Assembly (NCBI GenBank): GCA_018397055.1
Contig: JAGTQS010000005.1
Span: 1 to 17,079 of the forward strand
Reading direction: 5' to 3'
Length of the DNA stretch: 17,079 bases
Origin: Candidatus Bathyarchaeota archaeon
GTDB lineage: Archaea > Thermoproteota > Bathyarchaeia > Bathyarchaeales > DTEX01
Part shown: positions 5,460 to 11,954 of the stretch, in pieces
Numbering within the stretch: the stretch's first letter is position 1
How the letters are laid out: each line of letters begins with the position of its first letter
Notes under the pieces: generated by a model
What the model was told of the DNA's origin: nothing
Database searches by the model: none
Seen by the model: the letters and a program-made list of their open reading frames with translations, nothing else
Position numbers and translations under genes: made by a program

Positions 5460-6713
5460 CTACTTGGCAGTCTTTTTTCTTAGGAATATGACTATCATCA
5501 TTCCGGATATGGCTAGAATTATGGAGATGTAGAAGGCAGGTAAATAAGTTCCTTGGAAGGTTCTGAAATAGCTTGCCATCATAGGCCCGAGGATGCTGCC
5601 TGCGCCGTATGCTGTAAAGACTATACCGTAGTTCACTCCCAAGTTCTTGCTTCCATAATAATCTGATGTCAAAGCCGGGTACAAAGCCAGAAAACCGCCA
5701 AAACATAGTCCCACTAGGCAAATTCCCATAAGGAAGATTGTTGGCTGCGAGACTGAACTAAGAATAAAAAGAGCAACAGCGCATAATAGAAACCCCATCG
5801 ACAGTGCTTTTTCCTTTCCAACGCTGTCTCCTATGATTCCCCAGAGAATTCTACCTACAGCATTGAATCCTCCTAGAATGGAAACAGCAAAGGTTGCCTC
5901 TAAATCACTCATTCCTGCTATTTCCTTCGAAATCTGTTTAGCTTGGCTTATGGTCATTAACCCAGCGTTGGTTCCAAACCAGTAGCTCACCCACAAAAGA
6001 ACGAAAGGTAAAGTCTTTATCATCGCTGTTGGTTCAAATTCGATTCCGGCTTTTTTACTTTTATCTGCCGGGTTCCAACCTGCTGGTTTATAGTCTTTTG
6101 GTGGATTTTTTAGGATTTGAGCTGCTGCTATGGTTAGCACCATGAACAGTAAGCCTGAAACCAGAAAATTGGTTCGCCACGAATAGTTTTGTATAATGAA
6201 GTTCCATAGGGGCGCGAACAATATTGATCCTCCGCCGAAACCGAAAACAACAAGTCCTGTGGCAAGTCCTTTTTTGTCTGGAAACCATTTGTTGCACGTG
6301 GCAATTGGGGCGCCATAGGCGAATCCTACTCCAAGACCGAGGAGAACGCCGTAGCTAAGGTATAGCCAGATAAGAGAGTTAGTGTAGCTGGACAGCATCA
6401 TTCCTAGTCCTATGAGGACTCCGCCTATTGTTACTGCGGTTCTCGGTCCTTTTTTGTCTTGAAGTCTTCCAGCTGGCATCATTGAAAGGGCAAACGTAAG
6501 CAGCGCGATTGTTGAAGCAAGAGAAGTCTCAATTCTTGTCCAGTGAAATTCTGCTTCAAGAGGAGGAACGAGAATGCTGAAGGCGTAGACGGCACCTAAG
6601 CAAAGGTTGATCATCACCGCAGCGACGACATATTTCCATCTTACACGACCACCAGAATTTGACACTGCGTTTGCATCCGTCACGCTGGTCACCACATTGA
6701 TTATAGAAATCAT
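5460..6713 (-). CDS. Major facilitator transporter, OFA (oxalate/formate antiporter) family
   Basis: A 417-residue membrane transporter of the MFS with about 12 predicted membrane segments. The first (about 27-48, NLCLGAVYAFSILVPPLEAE) has the start typical of OFA proteins. The MFS A-motif-like loop follows helix 2 (PAGRLQDKKGPR, about 80-91), and GVGFAYGAPIATCNKWFPDK (about 127-146) is the classic OFA helix-4 region. A long central loop (about 205-230) separates the halves, and the second half repeats with GRILWGIIGDSVGKEKA. The family moves small monocarboxylates and dicarboxylates such as oxalate, formate, pyruvate or lactate; the substrate here cannot be read from sequence. ATG 6713 has no SD, and a TATA box (6731-6737) is centred 21 nt upstream, suggesting a leaderless mRNA. 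It diverges from the galactose genes. Confidence 0.85.
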   Translation of the reverse strand: MISIINVVTSVTDANAVSNSGGRVRWKYVVAAVMINLCLGAVYAFSILVPPLEAEFHWTRIETSLASTIALLTFALSMMPAGRLQDKKGPRTAVTIGGVLIGLGMMLSSYTNSLIWLYLSYGVLLGLGVGFAYGAPIATCNKWFPDKKGLATGLVVFGFGGGSILFAPLWNFIIQNYSWRTNFLVSGLLFMVLTIAAAQILKNPPKDYKPAGWNPADKSKKAGIEFEPTAMIKTLPFVLLWVSYWFGTNAGLMTISQAKQISKEIAGMSDLEATFAVSILGGFNAVGRILWGIIGDSVGKEKALSMGFLLCAVALFILSSVSQPTIFLMGICLVGLCFGGFLALYPALTSDYYGSKNLGVNYGIVFTAYGAGSILGPMMASYFRTFQGTYLPAFYISIILAISGMMIVIFLRKKTAK

Positions 6714-6730
6714 TCAACATCAGCTTTAAC

Positions 6731-6737
6731 ATATAAA
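6731..6737 (-). promoter_or_regulatory. TATA box of the OFA transporter gene
   Basis: On the minus strand it reads TTTATAT, centred 21 nt before the ATG at 6713, which has no SD. It faces away from the galactose operon promoter. Confidence 0.5.
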
Positions 6738-6807
6738 GGTTAGCCTATCAGCTTGATTTCTTAAACGTTCAACGGCCCATTATCTTCTTGAACATATTAT
6801 GTATGTG

Positions 6808-6815
6808 TATATAAG
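6808..6815 (+). promoter_or_regulatory. TATA box of the galT-galK operon
   Basis: TATATAAG, a good archaeal TATA box. Transcription would start near 6833-6838. The conserved GalT start at 6961 is then preceded by a leader of about 125 nt, or else the protein begins upstream at ATG 6832 with a nonconserved tail. Confidence 0.5.
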
Positions 6816-6960
6816 AACCCGAATGTTTCTTATGGAACTTAAGCTTTTTACTTTCATCTTTTTGATTAAAAGGAAAGCCACTAAAACAATAAAAAGACCA
6901 TTCTCCAATAACAATAAAATACCATGCGATGCAATTCTTTTAACGGCTGGTTGTGGTCTA

Positions 6961-7914
6961 ATGGAGTTAAGATGGGATCCCATAATGGCTCAATGGATCA
7001 TCGTTTCAGGAAAACGAGGAAAACGTCCCTTGCTGCCGGAAGGTTACTGCCCCTTTTGTCCAGGTTCTAAAGAGGTTCCTGAGAAAGGCTGGACGGTTTT
7101 GAGCTTGCCAAACGCCTTTCCTGCTTTAAGTCCAAATCCGCCTCTACCAGACGTTGGAGGCGACAGATTGTATCGTTCAATGTCTTCAAAAGGTGTTTGC
7201 GAGGTTCTAATTTACACGCCTAGGCATGATGCTTGCTTAGCTGACCTAACTGTGGAGAACGTTAGGGCTGTTGTTGACCTTTGGACTCAAAGGTTCGAGG
7301 AGCTCGGGAAAAGAGACTACTTGAAGTACGTTTTCATTTTTGAGAACAAAGGTAGAATAATCGGTGTTACGCTTGACCACCCGCATGGTCAGCTCTACGC
7401 TTTTCCGTTTATTCCACCAATTATCCAAAAAGAGCTGACAAACAGCCGAAAATACTGGAAAAGAACTGGCACCTGCCTATTCTGCAGAATAATGGAGAAA
7501 GAAATCAAGGAATCATCCCGTGTAGTTTGCGAGAACGGGGATTTTGTCTGTTTCTTGCCGTTCTTTGCACATTGGCCCTATGGCGTTCACATTTACCCAA
7601 AAAGGCATGTTACAGCCTTAACGGACCTCGAAGACAAAGAGAAAACGTCGTTTGCTCAGATTCTAAAAACGGTTCTTAGAAAGTTTGAGAACCTGTTCAA
7701 CATGAGCTTCCCGTACATGATGGTTCTACACCAGAGACCGACGGACGGAAAGTCGTATCCGTATTACCATTTTCACGTGGAGTTTTATCCGCCGTTACGA
7801 GAAAAAAACAAGGTGAAATATTTCGCAAGCGTCGAAAGTGGATCTGGAACCGTGACGTTCGATTATACTCCTGAAATGAAGGCTCAGGAACTCCGAGACA
7901 CGCCATCCACATGA
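6961..7914 (+). CDS. galT: Galactose-1-phosphate uridylyltransferase
   Basis: Leloir pathway enzyme exchanging galactose-1-phosphate and UDP-glucose for glucose-1-phosphate and UDP-galactose in the cytosol. From ATG 6961 the protein is 317 residues and begins MELRWDPIMAQWIIVSGKRG, the normal family N-terminus. Zinc-type CPFC is at 30-33. The HIT-like active site HPHGQ puts the nucleophilic His at 142. A second cysteine pair CLFC lies at about 170-173, and HFHVEFYPP near the C-terminus is the usual closing motif. The frame extends upstream to GTG 6799 or ATG 6832, but that part (Lys- and Phe-rich, no homology expected) is more likely leader. No strong SD at 6961, so the start rests on family alignment. 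It is followed after 56 bp by a galactokinase-like gene. Confidence 0.88.
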   Translation: MELRWDPIMAQWIIVSGKRGKRPLLPEGYCPFCPGSKEVPEKGWTVLSLPNAFPALSPNPPLPDVGGDRLYRSMSSKGVCEVLIYTPRHDACLADLTVENVRAVVDLWTQRFEELGKRDYLKYVFIFENKGRIIGVTLDHPHGQLYAFPFIPPIIQKELTNSRKYWKRTGTCLFCRIMEKEIKESSRVVCENGDFVCFLPFFAHWPYGVHIYPKRHVTALTDLEDKEKTSFAQILKTVLRKFENLFNMSFPYMMVLHQRPTDGKSYPYYHFHVEFYPPLREKNKVKYFASVESGSGTVTFDYTPEMKAQELRDTPST

Positions 7915-7970
7915 TAAAAAACTTCATAATGCATTAAAAATTTGTAAACAACCAAACGAGGATTGGATGC

Positions 7971-9191
7971 ATGAACGCGATTGTGGTTTCGTCGCCAGGA
8001 CGGGCAGACTTTCTTAATACACACCAAGATTACAAAGGCTTACCCGTTGTGCCTGTTGCCATTAACCTAAGAATGTTTCTCGCCGCGAATTTTACAAATG
8101 ATAACGTCTTAACAGTAAGGTCGCTTGACCTCGAAAAACTTCACGAGCCACATGTTGACAATTTCAAAATTGGAATTAACGAGATGCTTGAAGGAAAGTT
8201 CTTCGGCAACTACCTGCGCGGAGTCATCAATGTGCTTGTTAAACGAGGCTTGGAAAAAAGGCTTCGTGGCATGGACATAACCATCAGAAGCAATATACCC
8301 GTAGGCTCAGGGCTTTCAAGCAGCGCAGCCCTCGAGGTTGGTTTTGCGGAGCTGCTGAACTACGCCTGCAATCTAGGTCTATCGAAACAGGACTTAGCTG
8401 AGGTGGCGTTTGCAGCTGAAAACCAGGAGGTAGGTGTTCCTTGCGGTAGGCTTGACCAGTACGGCGTAGCTTTTGGCGGGATAATCAAGCTTGAGTGTGT
8501 TCCGCCTTACGTTGTTGAACCGTTACCATTTAAGGATTTGACCTTCGCCATCATCGATTCTGGGATTAGCCACTCCACAGGCGACATCCACCCGAAAAGG
8601 CAAGAGGAAATAAACAGGGGACTCAGAGCGCTTATGGAGGACAAGACGGTTCCTGAAGCGTTAAAGGCGAACTTGGGATACAGGTTCAACGAGCCGAAGT
8701 GGAGCAAACTAAGCGAAGCTGAAATCGAAAAACACCTTTATGTTATGGACGAAAAAGCAAAACAACGTATTCTCTTTACTTTAAGGATGCAGAAATCAAC
8801 CGAATTCGCCCTAAAGGTTCTTCGCCTAGAAAAAATAGACGACGCAGAAGCCGCATTGAATCTTGGCAAAGAAAAGTGGGAATCCGTAAAGAAAGGAGAC
8901 TCCTCTGAAATTATTTACCGAATTTTGGGAGCCATTATGAACGAGCAACAGGCTCTGCTTAGAGACCTATACGATGTTAGTTTACCGAAACTTGATAGCA
9001 TTTGTCAACAAGCCTTGGACACCGGAGCCTATGGAGCGAAAATTTCAGGAGCAGGCATGGGCGGAAGCCTAATAGCCCTAGTGAAAAATAAGGAAGTCGG
9101 AAACAAAGTTATTAATGCTTGCCTTGCAATTGGCGCCAAAAATGGGTGGGTCTCAAAAATAGGAGAAGGCGTAAAAGTTGAACAGGCATGA
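7971..9191 (+). CDS. galK: GHMP sugar kinase, probable galactokinase
   Basis: A 406-residue GHMP-fold kinase, expected to phosphorylate galactose at C1 with ATP, feeding GalT. Motif 1 is PGRADFLNTHQDYKG (9-23). Motif 2, the phosphate loop, is PVGSGLSSSAAL (110-121). The catalytic Asp is probably D162 in GRLDQYG, and motif 3 is KISGAGMGGSLIAL (357-370). Length is close to bacterial and human galactokinases. In motif 1 the family's usual GEHTDY reads NTHQDY, so the Glu that contacts the sugar in known galactokinases is Thr here; a related sugar cannot be excluded. Start ATG 7971 has an SD (CGAGGA, 7957-7962) with 8-nt spacing. It is the second gene of the galT operon, which supports galactose as substrate. 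Confidence 0.8.
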   Translation: MNAIVVSSPGRADFLNTHQDYKGLPVVPVAINLRMFLAANFTNDNVLTVRSLDLEKLHEPHVDNFKIGINEMLEGKFFGNYLRGVINVLVKRGLEKRLRGMDITIRSNIPVGSGLSSSAALEVGFAELLNYACNLGLSKQDLAEVAFAAENQEVGVPCGRLDQYGVAFGGIIKLECVPPYVVEPLPFKDLTFAIIDSGISHSTGDIHPKRQEEINRGLRALMEDKTVPEALKANLGYRFNEPKWSKLSEAEIEKHLYVMDEKAKQRILFTLRMQKSTEFALKVLRLEKIDDAEAALNLGKEKWESVKKGDSSEIIYRILGAIMNEQQALLRDLYDVSLPKLDSICQQALDTGAYGAKISGAGMGGSLIALVKNKEVGNKVINACLAIGAKNGWVSKIGEGVKVEQA

Positions 9192-9257
9192 TTAATAGAA
9201 AGGGAGCTTTTACTAAAAAACATGTAATAAAAGGGTTTAAGAGAAGTTTCTAACGTA

Positions 9258-9267
9258 ACTTAATTTT
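9258..9267 (+). promoter_or_regulatory. TATA-like box of the TGS-GTPase gene
   Basis: ACTTAATTTT is centred about 21 nt before ATG 9283. The gene has no SD, so a leaderless transcript is suggested. Confidence 0.35.
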
Positions 9268-9282
9268 GCGTGGTCCCAAGTT

Positions 9283-10452
9283 ATGGTCACTAACCTGCCG
9301 GCTGAAGCTAAAAACAAGTGGGCTCAGGTTGCAGCCTGCCATTCTACTCCTGAAAAGATTAAGTTAATGCGGGAATTCATCTCGTTGGTTCCGAAACATA
9401 AGGGAACCGCTAAGCTTTTGGCCAATGTTAGGCGGCGTATTGCGGTTCTTGAAGATGAGCTTGAGAAATCTAAAGCTCGTAAAAAAGGGGGGCGTGGAGG
9501 CTTCTCTGTTCCCAAAGAGGGGGCTGGACAAATCATCATCTTAGGTCCAACTAAAGTTGGGCGAAGCAGCCTTTTGGCTTCAGTCACAAATGCCAAGGTT
9601 GAAGTGTCGCCAATACCCTTTGCCACCAGAAACCCAGCTATAGGTATGCTGCCTTTCAAGGATGTTCAGTTCCAGCTTGTTGAGGCACCAGCCTTGGTTG
9701 AAGGCGCAGCTGAGGGAAAAATGAACGGAACCCAGATCCTTGGTCTTGCAAGGAACGCGGATGGACTAATTTTGATGGTTGATTTACTCGCCGACCCCGT
9801 TAGCCAATACCGCATGATGCGGTCTGAGCTGGAAAAATCAGGCATTATGATTGAAAAGCCTACGGGCGAAGTGGAGGTTATCCGACGAAGTATAGGTGTG
9901 GGCGTACAAATCATAGGTGGCGGAGTACTGGTTGACTGCACATCTGAGGATGTTCGAAGAACGCTTGAAAGCTACCGCATCAATTCTGCAATCGTAAGAA
10001 TTAAGGGAAAAGTATGCTTGGACGATATTGAGGACTCGCTTTTTTCAAGCACAATATACAAGCCGGCGTTAATTGTTGCGAACAAGATGGATGCACCAGC
10101 CGCAGAGGAAAACCTTCAGCGGCTTAAAACAGCGTTGGAAGATGCTGAGCTCCCGGTTGTCGCAATTTCATGTCATACCAAGCAAGGGCTTGATGTCCTT
10201 GGAGAACACATCTTTGAGATGTTAAACATTATTAGGGTCTATACTAAGGAGCCTGACGAGAAGGAGCCGTCGCCGAAACCAATCGTCGTAAAAAAGGGAA
10301 CAACCGTCCTAGAAATCGCGAAGGAACTTCACAGCAGCCTATACAAAAGTTTCCAGTACGGACGAGTTTGGGGAGCCAGCGTTAAGTACGCCGGCCAAAA
10401 GGTAGGCTCAAGCCACTTGCTTAAAGACGGCGACGTATTGGAGATTCACTAA
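9283..10452 (+). CDS. DRG/OBG-type GTPase with C-terminal TGS domain, altered P-loop
   Basis: Member of the DRG-like translation-associated GTPases, whose relatives bind ribosomes. Domain order in 389 residues: helical N-terminus (about 20-65, KIKLMREFISLVPKHKGTAK), Gly/Lys-rich linker (64-75), G domain (82-320), and TGS domain (332-389, KGTTVLEIAKELHSS to LLKDGDVLEIH). G1 reads GPTKVGRS (88-95), with R94 where the catalytic Lys belongs. G2 Thr is T115 (PFATRNPAIG). G3 is EAPA (134-137) in place of DxPG. G4 is intact (NKMD, 267-270), and G5 is SCHT (296-299). Nucleotide base binding is therefore kept, while phosphate and Mg handling are changed; it may be a slow or non-hydrolysing GTPase. ATG 9283 has no SD but a TATA-like box 21 nt upstream. 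Confidence 0.8.
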   Translation: MVTNLPAEAKNKWAQVAACHSTPEKIKLMREFISLVPKHKGTAKLLANVRRRIAVLEDELEKSKARKKGGRGGFSVPKEGAGQIIILGPTKVGRSSLLASVTNAKVEVSPIPFATRNPAIGMLPFKDVQFQLVEAPALVEGAAEGKMNGTQILGLARNADGLILMVDLLADPVSQYRMMRSELEKSGIMIEKPTGEVEVIRRSIGVGVQIIGGGVLVDCTSEDVRRTLESYRINSAIVRIKGKVCLDDIEDSLFSSTIYKPALIVANKMDAPAAEENLQRLKTALEDAELPVVAISCHTKQGLDVLGEHIFEMLNIIRVYTKEPDEKEPSPKPIVVKKGTTVLEIAKELHSSLYKSFQYGRVWGASVKYAGQKVGSSHLLKDGDVLEIH

Positions 10453-10475
10453 CAGGATTCTGCCATGTCCCATTT

Positions 10476-10850
10476 TTAATCGTCCAAACCGTTTGTTGAG
10501 ACCTGTAGAGCTCTCAATATCATTTTGCAGCCTTCAAATGTTGCCTTGTTTCCCCACATGACCTCTTCCCTGGTTGGTTCAATGATGAATCCCTTGTATA
10601 GTCCCGAATGGTTTAGTCCGTAGAAAGCCTGAACCACAAAAAGTAACAGGTTGAGGTCGCGGCTTGTCAATGCTTTCTCCAACATTCTGCTTTGGGATTC
10701 TGTTAAATGAACCCTTTTACGGAGAGCTTCCATCAATCCTTTTTTCTCGTCATCCATTAGGCTAAGTAAATCTGAAAGTGCGATGCCTTGTTCCCTTAGA
10801 TAGTCTTTCAACGCCTTTCTTAAGGGTATGTAGTCTGTTCCCGACGGCAT
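10476..10850 (-). CDS. Small helical protein of unknown function, 124 residues
   Basis: Not recognised. The protein is predicted to be mostly helical: an amphipathic N-terminal half (LRKALKDYLREQGIALSDLL, then KKGLMEALRKRVHLTESQ) and a hydrophobic core segment DLNLLLFVVQAFYGLNHSGLY (about 70-90), followed by a compact tail with a single Cys. No signal peptide, metal motif or clear membrane span is seen. ATG 10850 has a strong SD on the minus strand (GGAGAGG, just upstream), so it is very probably a real gene. It converges on the GTPase gene with a 23-bp gap and is divergent from the zinc-ribbon coiled-coil gene. Sharing a promoter region with the latter is the only functional hint. Confidence 0.7.
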   Translation of the reverse strand: MPSGTDYIPLRKALKDYLREQGIALSDLLSLMDDEKKGLMEALRKRVHLTESQSRMLEKALTSRDLNLLLFVVQAFYGLNHSGLYKGFIIEPTREEVMWGNKATFEGCKMILRALQVSTNGLDD

Positions 10851-10907
10851 AAGGCTCCTCTCCTATTGCTAAAGGGATGCTTATTCAAAAAGATTTTACG
10901 TCAGCAT

Positions 10908-10917
10908 TAAATATATA
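10908..10917 (+). promoter_or_regulatory. TATA box of the zinc-ribbon coiled-coil gene
   Basis: TAAATATATA, centred so that transcription starts near 10938, gives a short leader that still contains the SD (AGGAGG, 10943-10948) before TTG 10956. Confidence 0.55.
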
Positions 10918-10955
10918 CTACGCATTCGTTTTACTATAGCCTAGGAGGCAGTCGC

Positions 10956-11861
10956 TTGTCAGATTTAAGTGAACCACGAGTTCGATGCCCAGGCTGCGGT
11001 AAACTTGCCCCAGCTATGAAATACTGCATATACTGCGGTGCGAAAATGCCTGAATCTACTCCTTCAACAGTTAAGCCCTCTCAACCTACTACTCTTCCTC
11101 CATTACCACCTACGATTCCACCTCCCGCCTATGGTCCTCCACGTGTTACTGCTACTCCGCCAACGGTTACGGTAAAAGACGAAATTGCAAGTCTCATGTC
11201 AGGAATCGAGGCCCTTTATGAAAGAAAGATTGCTCTCCTCAACCTTTTCCGATCGGGAGAAGTCTCGGAAGGCGTGTTCCGAAAGCTCTACAACGAATAT
11301 GATGGCAAACTGGCTAGTTTCCTTAAGGCTCGAGAAACAAAGTTGGCTGAGCTTAAAGACAGGTTGGAGGAAAAAACTAAGCGGCTTAGCGAAATTTCTA
11401 TGAAGCTTGAAGAGCTTGAGGTACGTCACAAAGTAGGCGAGGTCGACTCAGCTCTTTACACGCAGCATGCGGACAGTTTAAGAGCGGAAGAACGCGACAT
11501 CATTGAAACATCAAAAACCTTGAAAACCAGCATCAATAGTTTAGAAAACTTGTTGTCAAACAAAAAACCAAGCCAAATCAGGGACCTAGAAAATAAATTG
11601 AGTGCCTGCCTAAGCGACCTCGGAAAGCTCGTAAGCGAAGGAAAAGTCACTGAAGAAACCTTTAACGCAGTTAAACCCGACATAGAAGAAACTCTTACGT
11701 TTTTCGATTCTCTGATAAGGGAAGTTAAAGAAAAAGATCGAACCTTAAGGGAGCAGCTGGAAACTCTTCAAACTAGATATAAACTAAATGAGTTATCTAT
11801 CGAAGAATACGAAAGAAAAAAACATGAGATCCAAACAGAAATTGACAAACTCTGGGCATAA
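10956..11861 (+). CDS. Zinc-ribbon, proline-linker, coiled-coil protein with four repeats
   Basis: No specific function recognised. A 301-residue protein with three parts. Residues 8-30 form a zinc ribbon (C11, C14, C24, C27; CPGCG then YCIYCG). Residues 32-72 are a flexible Pro/Thr linker. Residues 74-301 are a long charged coiled coil. Four related motifs interrupt the coil, at about 95-119, 155-179, 223-246 and 272-297, with cores GEVSEGVFRKLY, GEVDSALYTQHA, GKVTEETFNAVK and NELSIEEYERKK: a turn (G/N-E/K-V/L-S/T/D), acidic residues, then an aromatic. Similar short motifs end many SHOCT-like proteins. The layout also recalls archaeal CdvA-like coiled-coil proteins, which bind membrane or DNA in cell division, but no PRC-barrel is seen. 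Start TTG 10956 is set by SD AGGAGG (10943-10948). Confidence 0.75.
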   Translation: MSDLSEPRVRCPGCGKLAPAMKYCIYCGAKMPESTPSTVKPSQPTTLPPLPPTIPPPAYGPPRVTATPPTVTVKDEIASLMSGIEALYERKIALLNLFRSGEVSEGVFRKLYNEYDGKLASFLKARETKLAELKDRLEEKTKRLSEISMKLEELEVRHKVGEVDSALYTQHADSLRAEERDIIETSKTLKTSINSLENLLSNKKPSQIRDLENKLSACLSDLGKLVSEGKVTEETFNAVKPDIEETLTFFDSLIREVKEKDRTLREQLETLQTRYKLNELSIEEYERKKHEIQTEIDKLWA

Positions 11862-11917
11862 TTCTTTCACAAAACAATAGAAAACATCCTTTCTCTGACA
11901 TTTAACTTAACCTTGAG

Positions 11918-11927
11918 CTAAGCTTAG
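11918..11927. promoter_or_regulatory. 10-bp perfect palindrome in the DNA ligase leader
   Basis: CTAAGCTTAG is self-complementary and lies about 15-25 nt after an AT-rich TATA-like stretch (TTTAACTTAA, 11901-11910), near the expected transcription start of the ligase gene. A regulator site is possible; the occurrence by chance is not negligible. Confidence 0.25.
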
Positions 11928-11954
11928 AGGTCAACATCTGAAAGGTTGTGTTTA

